This document shows positions 19,077 through 26,592 of a stretch of 64,000 nucleotides of DNA, in pieces (position 1 is the stretch's first letter; each line of letters opens with the position of its first letter). The notes below the pieces were generated by a model. The model saw only the letters and a list, made by a program, of their open reading frames with translations. It was not told the origin of the DNA and did no database searches. This DNA is from UBA7332 sp051657165. GTDB taxonomy: Bacteria; Bacteroidota; Bacteroidia; Bacteroidales; UBA7332. The stretch lies in assembly GCA_051657165.1 (NCBI GenBank), contig JBOFKD010000262.1:1-64000 (forward strand), given 5' to 3'. The position numbers were made by a program, and so were the translations under genes.

Positions 19077-19159
19077 CAGTCCAGTATCAAAAGAAAGGAG
19101 GTATGGATAAACTAATTCGCACCTGTACATGGAATAATCCGACGTTTGATTTACCGGGG

Positions 19160-19275
19160 TTATACGGTTGAACGGAAGTTTATCTGACTGTATTGATTAG
19201 CAAGTAGCAAACTTCGGTTTGCTACTTGCTAATCATATTTTGCTACTTGCAAATTTCAGTTTGCTACCTGCTGCA
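19160..19275. repeat. Phased word array A (CTACTTGC, 21-bp step)
   Basis: Begins with TACGGTTGAACGG. A perfect 18-bp inverted repeat (19195-19212 / 19217-19234) is capped by TTCG. The word TTTGCTACTTGC then recurs with CTAC at 19222, 19243 and 19264, exactly 21 bp apart, the last copy reading CTACCTGC. The same words, in the same order and ending in the same CTACCTGC variant, occur at 42588-42735. Not coding. Confidence 0.8.
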
Positions 19276-19439
19276 TTAAATCCGACACATCTGCTCTGAT
19301 CTGATACGGCCACTCCGGTTTAAGACTACATCCACATAACCATCTATAAGTAAAAAGAGAAATAATATTTCATATATCAACAAAAACAGGCTTATAAATA
19401 CAAAAAAGAAAGTTTTTGCTATTTTTTTACACAAAACTA

Positions 19440-19469
19440 TTGCGTAGTATTATTTTTATTCTACTTTTG
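19440..19469 (+). promoter_or_regulatory. Promoter of the ilv operon
   Basis: TTG at 19440-19442, 19 bp, TACTTTTG at 19462-19469: both boxes and the spacing match the Bacteroidetes promoter. The start should be near 19475, about 20 nt before the leader peptide ATG and nearly 190 nt before ilvD. Confidence 0.8.
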
Positions 19470-19495
19470 CAACAGACAAACGAAATATATATTAA

Positions 19496-19561
19496 ATGAA
19501 TATTTTCCACCTACATATCGTCATTATCGTGAACGTCATTATTCTGAGCATTATTGTTTAG
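19496..19561 (+). CDS. ilv leader peptide (branched-chain attenuator)
   Basis: A 21-codon open frame between the promoter and ilvD. By my reading 14 of 21 codons are for branched-chain residues: 8 Ile, 4 Val, 2 Leu, including clusters HIVIIV, VIIL and IIV. Such composition is the hallmark of attenuator leaders that sense charged tRNA. It starts with ATG 20-25 nt after the predicted transcription start and ends in TAG just before the first antiterminator segment. It has no other likely function. Ribosome stalling on the Ile/Val codons would report starvation for the operon's products. Confidence 0.88.
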   Translation: MNIFHLHIVIIVNVIILSIIV

Positions 19562-19564
19562 AAC

Positions 19565-19648
19565 AGAAAGGTATGTAGTTAGTCAAAATAATTAATAGCA
19601 AAAAAATACATTACAAGCCTTTCTAAATCAGTTTAGAAAGGCTTTTTT
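19565..19648 (+). promoter_or_regulatory. ilv attenuator: antiterminator and terminator
   Basis: Segment 1 CTACATA (19511-19517, inside the leader) can pair with segment 2 TATGTAG (19572-19578). Segment 2 AGAAAGG (19565-19571) can pair with segment 3 CCTTTCT (19618-19624). Segment 3 also forms the terminator AAGCCTTTCTAAA / TTTAGAAAGGCTT (19615-19627 / 19632-19644) with loop TCAG and T-run to 19648. This is the classic mutually exclusive 1:2, 2:3, 3:4 layout. Confidence 0.85.
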
Positions 19649-19662
19649 AATATCTCATAGAC

Positions 19663-21477
19663 ATGATACATTCATTGAGAAGTTCAGAAAGCACACAAGG
19701 CAGAAGAATGGCAGGGACCAGAGCTCTTTGGCGGGCAAATGGCATGAAAGAAGATCAAATAGGGAAACCTATTATTGCGATTGTTAATTCATTTACACAA
19801 TTTGTTCCCGGGCATGTACATCTGCATAATATAGGTCAGAAAGTAAAAGCAGAAATAGAGAAATCAGGTTGTTTTGCTGCCGAGTTTAATACAATAGCAA
19901 TTGATGATGGCATTGCAATGGGACATGATGGGATGCTTTATTCACTTCCTTCACGCGAAATAATTGCAGACAGTGTCGAATACATGGTTAATGCGCATAA
20001 AGCAGACGCTATGATTTGCATTAGTAATTGTGACAAAATAACGCCGGGGATGCTCATGGCATCTATGAGATTAAATATACCAACTGTATTTGTTTCAGGA
20101 GGTCCTATGGAAGCCGGCAATATGGAAGGAAGAGCCCTGGATCTGATTGATGCAATGATCGAAGCTGCTGATGATACAATCAATGATGATCAGGTAAACA
20201 AGATTGAACGTACGGCTTGTCCTACCTGCGGCTCTTGCTCCGGCATGTTTACCGCAAACTCTATGAATTGTCTGAATGAAGCCATCGGACTGGCATTACC
20301 CGGAAACGGAACTATCATCGCCACACACAAAAACCGGGAGCAACTCTTTATGGATGCTGCCAACTTAATTGTAGAAAATTGCCACAAGTATTATGTTGAT
20401 GGTGATGATTCGGTTCTCCCCCGCTCCATTGCGACACGTGATGCGTTCTTAAATGCAATGACTCTTGATATTGCAATGGGTGGATCATCTAACACAGTAT
20501 TGCATCTCTTGGCAATAGCTAACGAAGCTGAAGTGAATTTTACGATGCAGGATATAGACTCGTTATCCCGAAACACTCCGGTACTTTGCAAAGTAGCTCC
20601 TAATTCTCATTATCATATCCAGGATGTTAATCGAGCCGGAGGAATAATAGCGATTATGAACGAGTTAGCGAAAGCCTCACTAATCAAGACAGATGTAAAA
20701 AGAGTGGATGGTTTAACTTTGGGCGAAGCAATTACAAAGTACGCTATATCAAACACAGCACTTAATATATGGAGAAGCGCTCCGGCAAATAAATTTAATC
20801 TCATTATGGGATCACAGAATGAGATGTATAATCAGCTGGATGATGACCGTAAAGCAGGATGTATACGCTCAGTAGATAATGCATACGCGAAAGATGGCGG
20901 AATCGCTGTTCTTTTCGGAAATCTTGCATTAGATGGTTGTGTTGTAAAAACAGCCGGCGTAGATGAATCCATCTGGGAGTTCAAAGGAAATGCTAAGGTT
21001 TTTGACTCACAGGAGTCAGCATGCGAAGCTATACTAAAAGATAAAATCAAGGAAGGTGATATCGTAGTCATCACACACGAAGGGCCGAAGGGTGGACCAG
21101 GAATGCAGGAGATGCTTTATCCTACTTCTTATTTAAAATCCAAACATCTGGGCAAAGCCTGTGCTTTAATTACGGACGGCAGATTTTCAGGTGGCACTTC
21201 CGGATTATCCATAGGACATGTTTCACCTGAAGCAGCTTCAGGCGGGTTAATTGGACTTGTTAAAGATGGAGATATCATAGAAATAAACATTCCGGAACGC
21301 AGAATATCATTACTTGTTTCCGATGATATTATAAATCAGCGGAGAATAGCTGAGCTCGCCCGGGGTAATAACGCATTCAGTGCACCTAAACGTGAGCGAA
21401 GCGTATCAAAAGCACTAAAAGCTTATGCAAAACTTGTAAGCTCTGCCGATAAAGGAGCTATCAGGCTTATCGACTAA
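19663..21477 (+). CDS. ilvD: Dihydroxy-acid dehydratase
   Basis: Dehydrates dihydroxy-isovalerate and dihydroxy-methylvalerate to the keto acids of Val and Ile. Iron-sulfur cysteines are in AMICISNCDKITPGM and CPTCGSCSGMFTANSM. Other family motifs include MGGSSNTVLHL, GPKGGPGMQEML and DGRFSGGTSGLSIGHVSPEA. The 604-aa length is normal. It is the first structural gene of the operon, 14 bp after the attenuator T-run. Confidence 0.97.
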   Translation: MIHSLRSSESTQGRRMAGTRALWRANGMKEDQIGKPIIAIVNSFTQFVPGHVHLHNIGQKVKAEIEKSGCFAAEFNTIAIDDGIAMGHDGMLYSLPSREIIADSVEYMVNAHKADAMICISNCDKITPGMLMASMRLNIPTVFVSGGPMEAGNMEGRALDLIDAMIEAADDTINDDQVNKIERTACPTCGSCSGMFTANSMNCLNEAIGLALPGNGTIIATHKNREQLFMDAANLIVENCHKYYVDGDDSVLPRSIATRDAFLNAMTLDIAMGGSSNTVLHLLAIANEAEVNFTMQDIDSLSRNTPVLCKVAPNSHYHIQDVNRAGGIIAIMNELAKASLIKTDVKRVDGLTLGEAITKYAISNTALNIWRSAPANKFNLIMGSQNEMYNQLDDDRKAGCIRSVDNAYAKDGGIAVLFGNLALDGCVVKTAGVDESIWEFKGNAKVFDSQESACEAILKDKIKEGDIVVITHEGPKGGPGMQEMLYPTSYLKSKHLGKACALITDGRFSGGTSGLSIGHVSPEAASGGLIGLVKDGDIIEINIPERRISLLVSDDIINQRRIAELARGNNAFSAPKRERSVSKALKAYAKLVSSADKGAIRLID

Positions 21478-21511
21478 GTAACATCATCTTTATTATCTTA
21501 TTTCTTTGATA

Positions 21512-23212
21512 ATGACAAACAAACATAAAATCATTGGATCTGAGATATTAATCAGATCCTTAATGAATGAAGGGGTAGATACAATATTTGGATACCCGGG
21601 AGGTGCGGTTATCCCGATATTCGACAAGTTGTATGACTTCACTCAAGAGATAAACCATGTTCTTGTCAGACACGAACAGGGTGCTGCTCATGCAGCAGAA
21701 GGTTATGCCAGAGTATCGGGAAAAACCGGAGTAGTACTGGTCACATCAGGCCCCGGAGCTACAAACATTGTAACTGGAGTAGCCGATGCAATGATTGATA
21801 GCACTCCCATGGTAATCATTACCGGTCAGATTGCATCTACATTGATTGGAACAGATGCATTTCAGGAGGTTGATATTGTGGGAATCACACAACCAATAAC
21901 GAAATGGAGTTATCAGATCCGCAATGTTGAAGAAATATCCTGGGCTATAGCCCGGGCCTTTTATATAGCATCTACCGGCAGACCCGGACCCGTAGTTCTG
22001 GATATTACCAAAGATGCACAATTGGGCATGGGCGAGTTTATCTATAATAAATGTAACTTCATCCGGAGTTATAATCCATATCCTGTTCCGGAACCCGAGT
22101 TACTGGATGCTGCTGCTGCCCTTATTAATTCGGCTAAAAAGCCATTTTTATTAATTGGGCAGGGAGTAACACTGAGCGGGGCTGAATATGAGCTGGCTTC
22201 ATTTCTGGAAAAGACAGACATCCCTGCTGCATGGACTCTTTTAGGAGCTTCGGCCCTACCCTCTGGTCACAGATTGAATAAAGGTATGCTGGGAATGCAC
22301 GGGAATATTGGTCCAAACATGAAAACCAATGAATGCGATTTATTAATTGCTGTTGGTATGCGTTTTGATGATCGTGTAACCGGAGACCTGAATACATATG
22401 CTAAACAAGCAAAGATTATTCATATAGATATCGATCATTCAGAAATCGATAAAAATGTAGCAACAGATGTCGCAATTATTGCGGATGCTAAAGCTGCTCT
22501 TAAAGAACTTCTGGTACGCGTTCATGAGAATAATCATAAAGAATGGATTGACTCATTTACCGAACATGAACAGAAAGAATATAATGCTGTCATTAAAAAT
22601 GAATTATATCCTTCTTCCGGTATGCTTAACATGGGAGAAGTTGTGCACCGGATTTCTGAAGCAACAGAGAACAAAGCAGTTTTAGTAACTGATGTCGGGC
22701 AGAATCAAATGTTAAGTTCCCGATATTTCAATTTTACTAAAAACAGAAGTATGGTAACATCCGGGGGGCTCGGTACGATGGGATTTGGTCTTCCTGCTGC
22801 TATCGGAGCTAAACTGGGTGCTCCGGAAAGAACAGTATGTTTGTTTGTCGGCGATGGAGGAATCCAGATGAATATTCAGGAACTTGGAACTATTATGCAA
22901 TATAATGTAGGGACAAAAATTATTGTTCTCAACAACGAGTATCTGGGTATGGTACGTCAATGGCAGGAACTATTTTTCAACAAACGATATTCGCATACGC
23001 CTATGTACAACCCGGACTATGTACAAATAGCCAAAGCATATGGTATACAATCCCGAAGTGTTTCAGTCAGAGAAGAGCTGAATGATGCTATTTCAGATAT
23101 GCTGAAAGATGATGAACCGTATCTTCTTCTTGTAAATGTCGAAAAGAAAGGGATGGTTTACCCCATGGTACCGGCAGGTGCAACCATTACACAGATTATG
23201 CTGGGCGAATAA
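21512..23212 (+). CDS. ilvB: Acetolactate synthase large subunit
   Basis: TPP-dependent enzyme that condenses pyruvate with pyruvate or 2-ketobutyrate, the committed step for Val/Leu/Ile. The PYR domain has GYPGGAVIPIFDKLY and the catalytic Glu in HEQGAAHAAEGYAR; the C-terminal TPP motif is GDGGIQMNIQEL..NNEYLGMVRQWQ. The ATG at 21512 (566 aa) is preferred to an in-frame TTG six bases upstream. It lies 34 bp after ilvD and 15 bp before ilvN. Confidence 0.96.
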   Translation: MTNKHKIIGSEILIRSLMNEGVDTIFGYPGGAVIPIFDKLYDFTQEINHVLVRHEQGAAHAAEGYARVSGKTGVVLVTSGPGATNIVTGVADAMIDSTPMVIITGQIASTLIGTDAFQEVDIVGITQPITKWSYQIRNVEEISWAIARAFYIASTGRPGPVVLDITKDAQLGMGEFIYNKCNFIRSYNPYPVPEPELLDAAAALINSAKKPFLLIGQGVTLSGAEYELASFLEKTDIPAAWTLLGASALPSGHRLNKGMLGMHGNIGPNMKTNECDLLIAVGMRFDDRVTGDLNTYAKQAKIIHIDIDHSEIDKNVATDVAIIADAKAALKELLVRVHENNHKEWIDSFTEHEQKEYNAVIKNELYPSSGMLNMGEVVHRISEATENKAVLVTDVGQNQMLSSRYFNFTKNRSMVTSGGLGTMGFGLPAAIGAKLGAPERTVCLFVGDGGIQMNIQELGTIMQYNVGTKIIVLNNEYLGMVRQWQELFFNKRYSHTPMYNPDYVQIAKAYGIQSRSVSVREELNDAISDMLKDDEPYLLLVNVEKKGMVYPMVPAGATITQIMLGE

Positions 23213-23227
23213 ATAAAACATGACAGT

Positions 23228-23770
23228 ATGACAAATAAATATTATACCATTTCAGTTTATTCGGAAAATCATGTTGGATTACTCAATCAAATCTCCATCA
23301 TATTTACCCGACGTAATCTGAATATCGAAACATTAACGGTTTCTGCATCCGCTGTTCCGGGCATTCATAAATTCACGATATCAACCTGGACTGATGAGGA
23401 GACGATTATCAAACTGGTCAAACAAATAGAGAAACGGATTGATGTCATAAAGTCGTATTATTATACGGATGATGAAATTATACATCAGGAAGTGGCCTTA
23501 TTTAAAGTTTCTACAGGGAAATTACTGGATAGTAAAGGTATAGAAAGCATTGTTAAACATTTTCATGCTGAAATTCTTGAAATAAATACCACTTACACTG
23601 TTATAAAGAAATCAGGGACTACCGATCTGATCGAAAGTCTTTTTGAACAACTTAGCAGTATGGGAGTCATCTTACAGTTTACCCGCTCAGGAAGAGTTTG
23701 TATTACAAAAGATACTCAGGAAAAGGTAAGTGATTTTATTAAAGAACAAGAGCTTCGTAAGCTCGCCTAA
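23228..23770 (+). CDS. ilvN: Acetolactate synthase small (regulatory) subunit
   Basis: Regulatory partner of IlvB that confers valine feedback inhibition. An N-terminal ACT domain (YYTISVYSENHVGLLNQISIIFTRRNLNIETL) is followed by the conserved C-terminal half with REVAL-like HQEVALFKV and FTRSGRVCITK. At 180 aa it is the usual single-ACT form. The gap to ilvB is 15 bp. Confidence 0.95.
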   Translation: MTNKYYTISVYSENHVGLLNQISIIFTRRNLNIETLTVSASAVPGIHKFTISTWTDEETIIKLVKQIEKRIDVIKSYYYTDDEIIHQEVALFKVSTGKLLDSKGIESIVKHFHAEILEINTTYTVIKKSGTTDLIESLFEQLSSMGVILQFTRSGRVCITKDTQEKVSDFIKEQELRKLA

Positions 23771-23781
23771 ATTTTAGTATT

Positions 23782-24528
23782 ATGTATTCAAATGTTGCCG
23801 TTTATGAGTATGAAGTAAATCCGTTTTTTGTTGATCCAAATGGTCAGATGACGATTACTTCTATTATCAACCATTTACAATTAGTTGCTTACTCTCACGC
23901 AGATTCTTGCGGTTGGGGTTTTGACGCACTGATGAAAAATGAAAACAGATGGGTACTTGCCCGACTGGCTATTGAAATGGAAAGCTATCCCAGAACATAC
24001 GACCAGTTAATTATCGAAACATGGGTAGAGGATACAAACAAAGCATTCTCATCCAGAAATTTTGAATTAAAAAACCAATTTGGCAAAACACTGGGATATG
24101 CTCGCAGTATATGGTCTGTGATAAATATGTATAGTCGTAAAAGCATAGACCTTTCACCTATCGTTCAGAATATAGCTGACTATAAGTCAGAAAAACCCTG
24201 TCCGATCGAGCGTCCGTTTAAGCCATTAATTATAAAAAATACCGAAGCGGTAGATATACCGATTAAATATGCTGACATTGATGTAAACAGACATGTAAAC
24301 AGCACACGGTACGTCGAACATCTGCTGGATCTGTTTCCGTTAGAGTTTCACGATCAGCATGATATACAACGCTTTGATATTGCTTATCAGAGTGAAACAA
24401 GATTTGGAGACAGCCTTATGCTTCATCACAAAGAATTAGAACCCTTCAAGTATGCGTTCGAAATTGAAAAAGGAAGTGGAGGTACTGCGTGCAGATCTCA
24501 GATTAAATTTAAAATAAAACAACACTAA
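23782..24528 (+). CDS. Acyl-[acyl-carrier-protein] thioesterase (FatA/FatB type)
   Basis: Predicted cytoplasmic hydrolase that releases fatty acids from acyl-ACP. It is a double hot-dog protein of 248 aa: the first half has NRWVLARLAIEMESYPRTYDQLIIETWV, and the second has the active-site region ADIDVNRHVNSTRYVEHLLDL with the conserved Asn/His. It sits tightly between ilvN (11 bp) and ilvC (22 bp), so it shares the ilv attenuator. The location suggests a link between branched-chain precursors and branched fatty-acid metabolism, but the acyl specificity cannot be read from sequence. Confidence 0.88.
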   Translation: MYSNVAVYEYEVNPFFVDPNGQMTITSIINHLQLVAYSHADSCGWGFDALMKNENRWVLARLAIEMESYPRTYDQLIIETWVEDTNKAFSSRNFELKNQFGKTLGYARSIWSVINMYSRKSIDLSPIVQNIADYKSEKPCPIERPFKPLIIKNTEAVDIPIKYADIDVNRHVNSTRYVEHLLDLFPLEFHDQHDIQRFDIAYQSETRFGDSLMLHHKELEPFKYAFEIEKGSGGTACRSQIKFKIKQH

Positions 24529-24550
24529 TCTATTTAATATAATAAGTATT

Positions 24551-25597
24551 ATGGCAGTAATGAATTTTGGGGGAATTGATGAGAACGTAGTAACTCGTGA
24601 GGAATTTCCATTAGAGAAAGCAAGAGAAGTGATGAAAGATGAAGTGATTGCTGTTATCGGGTACGGTGTACAAGGTCCCGGACAATCATTGAATCTGAAG
24701 GATAATGGATTTAACGTTATTATCGGACAAAGAGAGAATTCAAAATCATGGGATAAAGCTGTAGCTGACGGATGGGTTCCGGGCGAAACTCTTTTCCCGA
24801 TTGAGGAAGCATGTAAAAGAGGAACAGTAATTCAATACCTGCTTTCAGATGCTGCACAGATTGAAATGTGGCCAACTGTAAAAAAATATCTTACTGCTGG
24901 TAAGGCGTTGTATTTCTCTCATGGATTCGGTATCACGTACAAAGAACGTACGGGAATTGTTCCTCCGGCTGACGTAGATGTTATTCTTGTTGCTCCGAAA
25001 GGATCCGGAACTAGTCTAAGACGTATGTTCCTGGAAGGACGCGGATTAAATTCAAGCTTTGCTATATTCCAGGATGCAACAGGCAGAGCAAAAGAAAGAG
25101 TTGTTGCTCTGGGAATTGGTGTTGGATCAGGATACTTATTTGAAACAGATTTCAGACGCGAAGTATACTCTGACTTATCAGGTGAACGCGGGACTCTTAT
25201 GGGAGCTATCCAAGGAATTTTTGCTGCTCAGTATGAAGTATTACGCGCAAACGGACATACTCCTTCTGAAGCATTTAATGAAACAGTAGAAGAACTTACT
25301 CAGAGTTTGATGCCTCTTGTTGCTGAAAACGGTATGGACTGGATGTATGCAAACTGTTCGACTACAGCTCAACGTGGTGCTCTTGACTGGTGGAAAAAAT
25401 TCCGCGATGCTTCAAAACCTGTTTTCGAAGAATTATACAGCGAAGTAGCTTGCGGAAATGAAGCTCAGAGATCTATTGATACAAACAGTAAATCAGACTA
25501 TCGCTCTAAGCTGGAAGAAGAGCTTAAAGAGTTACGCGAAAGCGAAATGTGGCAAGCTGGTGCAACTGTAAGAAAACTTCGTCCGGAAAATAATTAA
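24551..25597 (+). CDS. ilvC: Ketol-acid reductoisomerase
   Basis: Isomerises and reduces acetolactate or acetohydroxybutyrate with NAD(P)H and Mg2+. The nucleotide-binding motif AVIGYGVQGPGQSLNLKDNG is at about 34-53, with IGQREN..SKSW after the second strand. The catalytic segment HGFGITY and metal-binding residues in SDLSGERGTLMGAIQG are intact. At 348 aa it is a class I enzyme. Last gene of the operon, closed by a strong terminator. Confidence 0.96.
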   Translation: MAVMNFGGIDENVVTREEFPLEKAREVMKDEVIAVIGYGVQGPGQSLNLKDNGFNVIIGQRENSKSWDKAVADGWVPGETLFPIEEACKRGTVIQYLLSDAAQIEMWPTVKKYLTAGKALYFSHGFGITYKERTGIVPPADVDVILVAPKGSGTSLRRMFLEGRGLNSSFAIFQDATGRAKERVVALGIGVGSGYLFETDFRREVYSDLSGERGTLMGAIQGIFAAQYEVLRANGHTPSEAFNETVEELTQSLMPLVAENGMDWMYANCSTTAQRGALDWWKKFRDASKPVFEELYSEVACGNEAQRSIDTNSKSDYRSKLEEELKELRESEMWQAGATVRKLRPENN

Positions 25598-25637
25598 TCT
25601 ATATATACACTTTGCCATAAGTGTTATACGGTGTCGT

Positions 25638-25675
25638 AAAACGAGTATCCTCGAGAGAAGATACTCGTTTTTTTT
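25638..25675 (+). terminator. Terminator of the ilv operon
   Basis: Twelve-bp stem AAAACGAGTATC / GATACTCGTTTT, 10-nt loop, then a long T-run. Confidence 0.92.
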
Positions 25676-25718
25676 ATCTCATACTTAAAGCCCGGGAATT
25701 AAGTATGAGATAAAAAAA
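25672..25718. repeat. Inverted repeat adjoining the ilv terminator
   Basis: Arms TATCTCATACTTAA / TTAAGTATGAGATA around AGCCCGGGAA. The T-run of the ilv terminator and a matching A-run extend the arms to about 20 bp. It lacks a T-run after the stem on either strand, so it is not itself an intrinsic terminator. Confidence 0.7.
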
Positions 25719-25746
25719 CAACTCAAAATGCAGATACAAATTTATT

Positions 25747-25889
25747 CCCGTATTTGCCTGCCACGATATACGTATTTCTCAGCCATGAAATACGTATATC
25801 TCTGCTACGAAGTACGTATTTCATTCCATCAAAATACGTATTTCCCGGCGCACAAACACGTATTTCGTTGAGCAGAAACACGCATTTTG
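25747..25889. repeat. Phased word array B (TACGTATTTC, exact 22-bp step)
   Basis: Copies of TACGTATTTC or close variants start at 25747 (partial), 25769, 25791, 25813, 25835, 25857 and 25879. Every step is 22 bp. The 12-bp segments between copies differ in sequence, although most end in A-rich triplets. Non-coding. Confidence 0.85.
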
Positions 25890-26016
25890 TATCGTCCTGA
25901 ATTTAGAGTTTATCGCCAGATTCAATTTATAATACATTGTAAACTGAATCCGTAATTAGCTTCTGAATCTGTCAATCTTTTCAGTAAAAGTCACGGCATA
26001 CAAATGCGGATAATTT

Positions 26017-26131
26017 TTCATACGTACTACTTAGAAAGTTCATTTAAAAGAACTTGCGCGTTCATAAGTATGAAAAAATATTTTCATTTAAATGATCTTG
26101 TACGTTCATAAGAATGAACGCGCACGTTTAT
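26017..26131. repeat. Phased word array C (TTCAT, exact 22-bp step)
   Basis: TTCAT at 26017, 26039, 26061, 26083 and 26105, and TTTAT at 26127, all 22 bp apart. The following three bases alternate between ACG, TTA and AAG types. Intervening bases are not conserved. Confidence 0.75.
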
Positions 26132-26194
26132 ACGTTTGAAAATTCAGACTATCCTTTCGTTTACAAAAAACACTACATGAAGTTTTTAGTTTTC

Positions 26195-26400
26195 ATTTGC
26201 CATCATTTGCCATACGCGCAAAAAAAGACTCATAAAGATCTAATTATCAATCGTATATATTATGGCAAATACTATGGCAATTCATGGCAATTGAATTTGA
26301 TTTGCCATAGCATTTGCCATAGCAATTGCCATACGATAACTAATTACAATCCAGTATATTATCTGCAATAACAGACTCCAATGGCAATTCATGGCAATTC
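26195..26400. repeat. Word cluster D (TGGCAA / TTGCCAT, 10-12-bp step)
   Basis: ATTTGCCAT twice at about 26196-26213. ATGGCAA starts at 26262, 26274 and 26284, then TTGCCAT in the opposite orientation near 26302, 26314 and 26326, then ATGGCAATTC twice at 26381-26400. Steps are 10-12 bp, about one helical turn. A small open frame across it is repeat-driven and not called. Confidence 0.7.
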
Positions 26401-26592
26401 AAAACAGAAAAACTCTATGTATCTATAACAGATAGTCCTGTAACTTTCAGGAGAACCACAAACAAAATATAACACTTGAAATATTTTATATACTATATTT
26501 TACATATATATCACTTTTTTTATTTCCTTTACAGCACATTTATAATCCTGAAAAACAAAATATCTAGTATTAATCAAAATATGCAATTACCT

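Noticed and set aside
19103..19171. 22-aa open frame preceded by AGGAGG
   Set aside because: Bacteroidetes rarely use Shine-Dalgarno sites, and the frame overlaps the TACGGTTG word of array A. The ilv leader at 19496 is far better supported.
25747..25889. Mini CRISPR array
   Set aside because: The repeats are only about 10 bp and the intervals 12 bp, the repeats vary, and no cas gene is in the window.
26114..26371. 85-aa open frame
   Set aside because: It runs through the phased TTCAT array and the TGGCAA cluster; composition follows the repeats and no domain or promoter supports it.
26476..26592. N-terminal extension of SusC
   Set aside because: AT-rich, all aromatic/isoleucine residues, and would bury the normal signal peptide starting at 26593.
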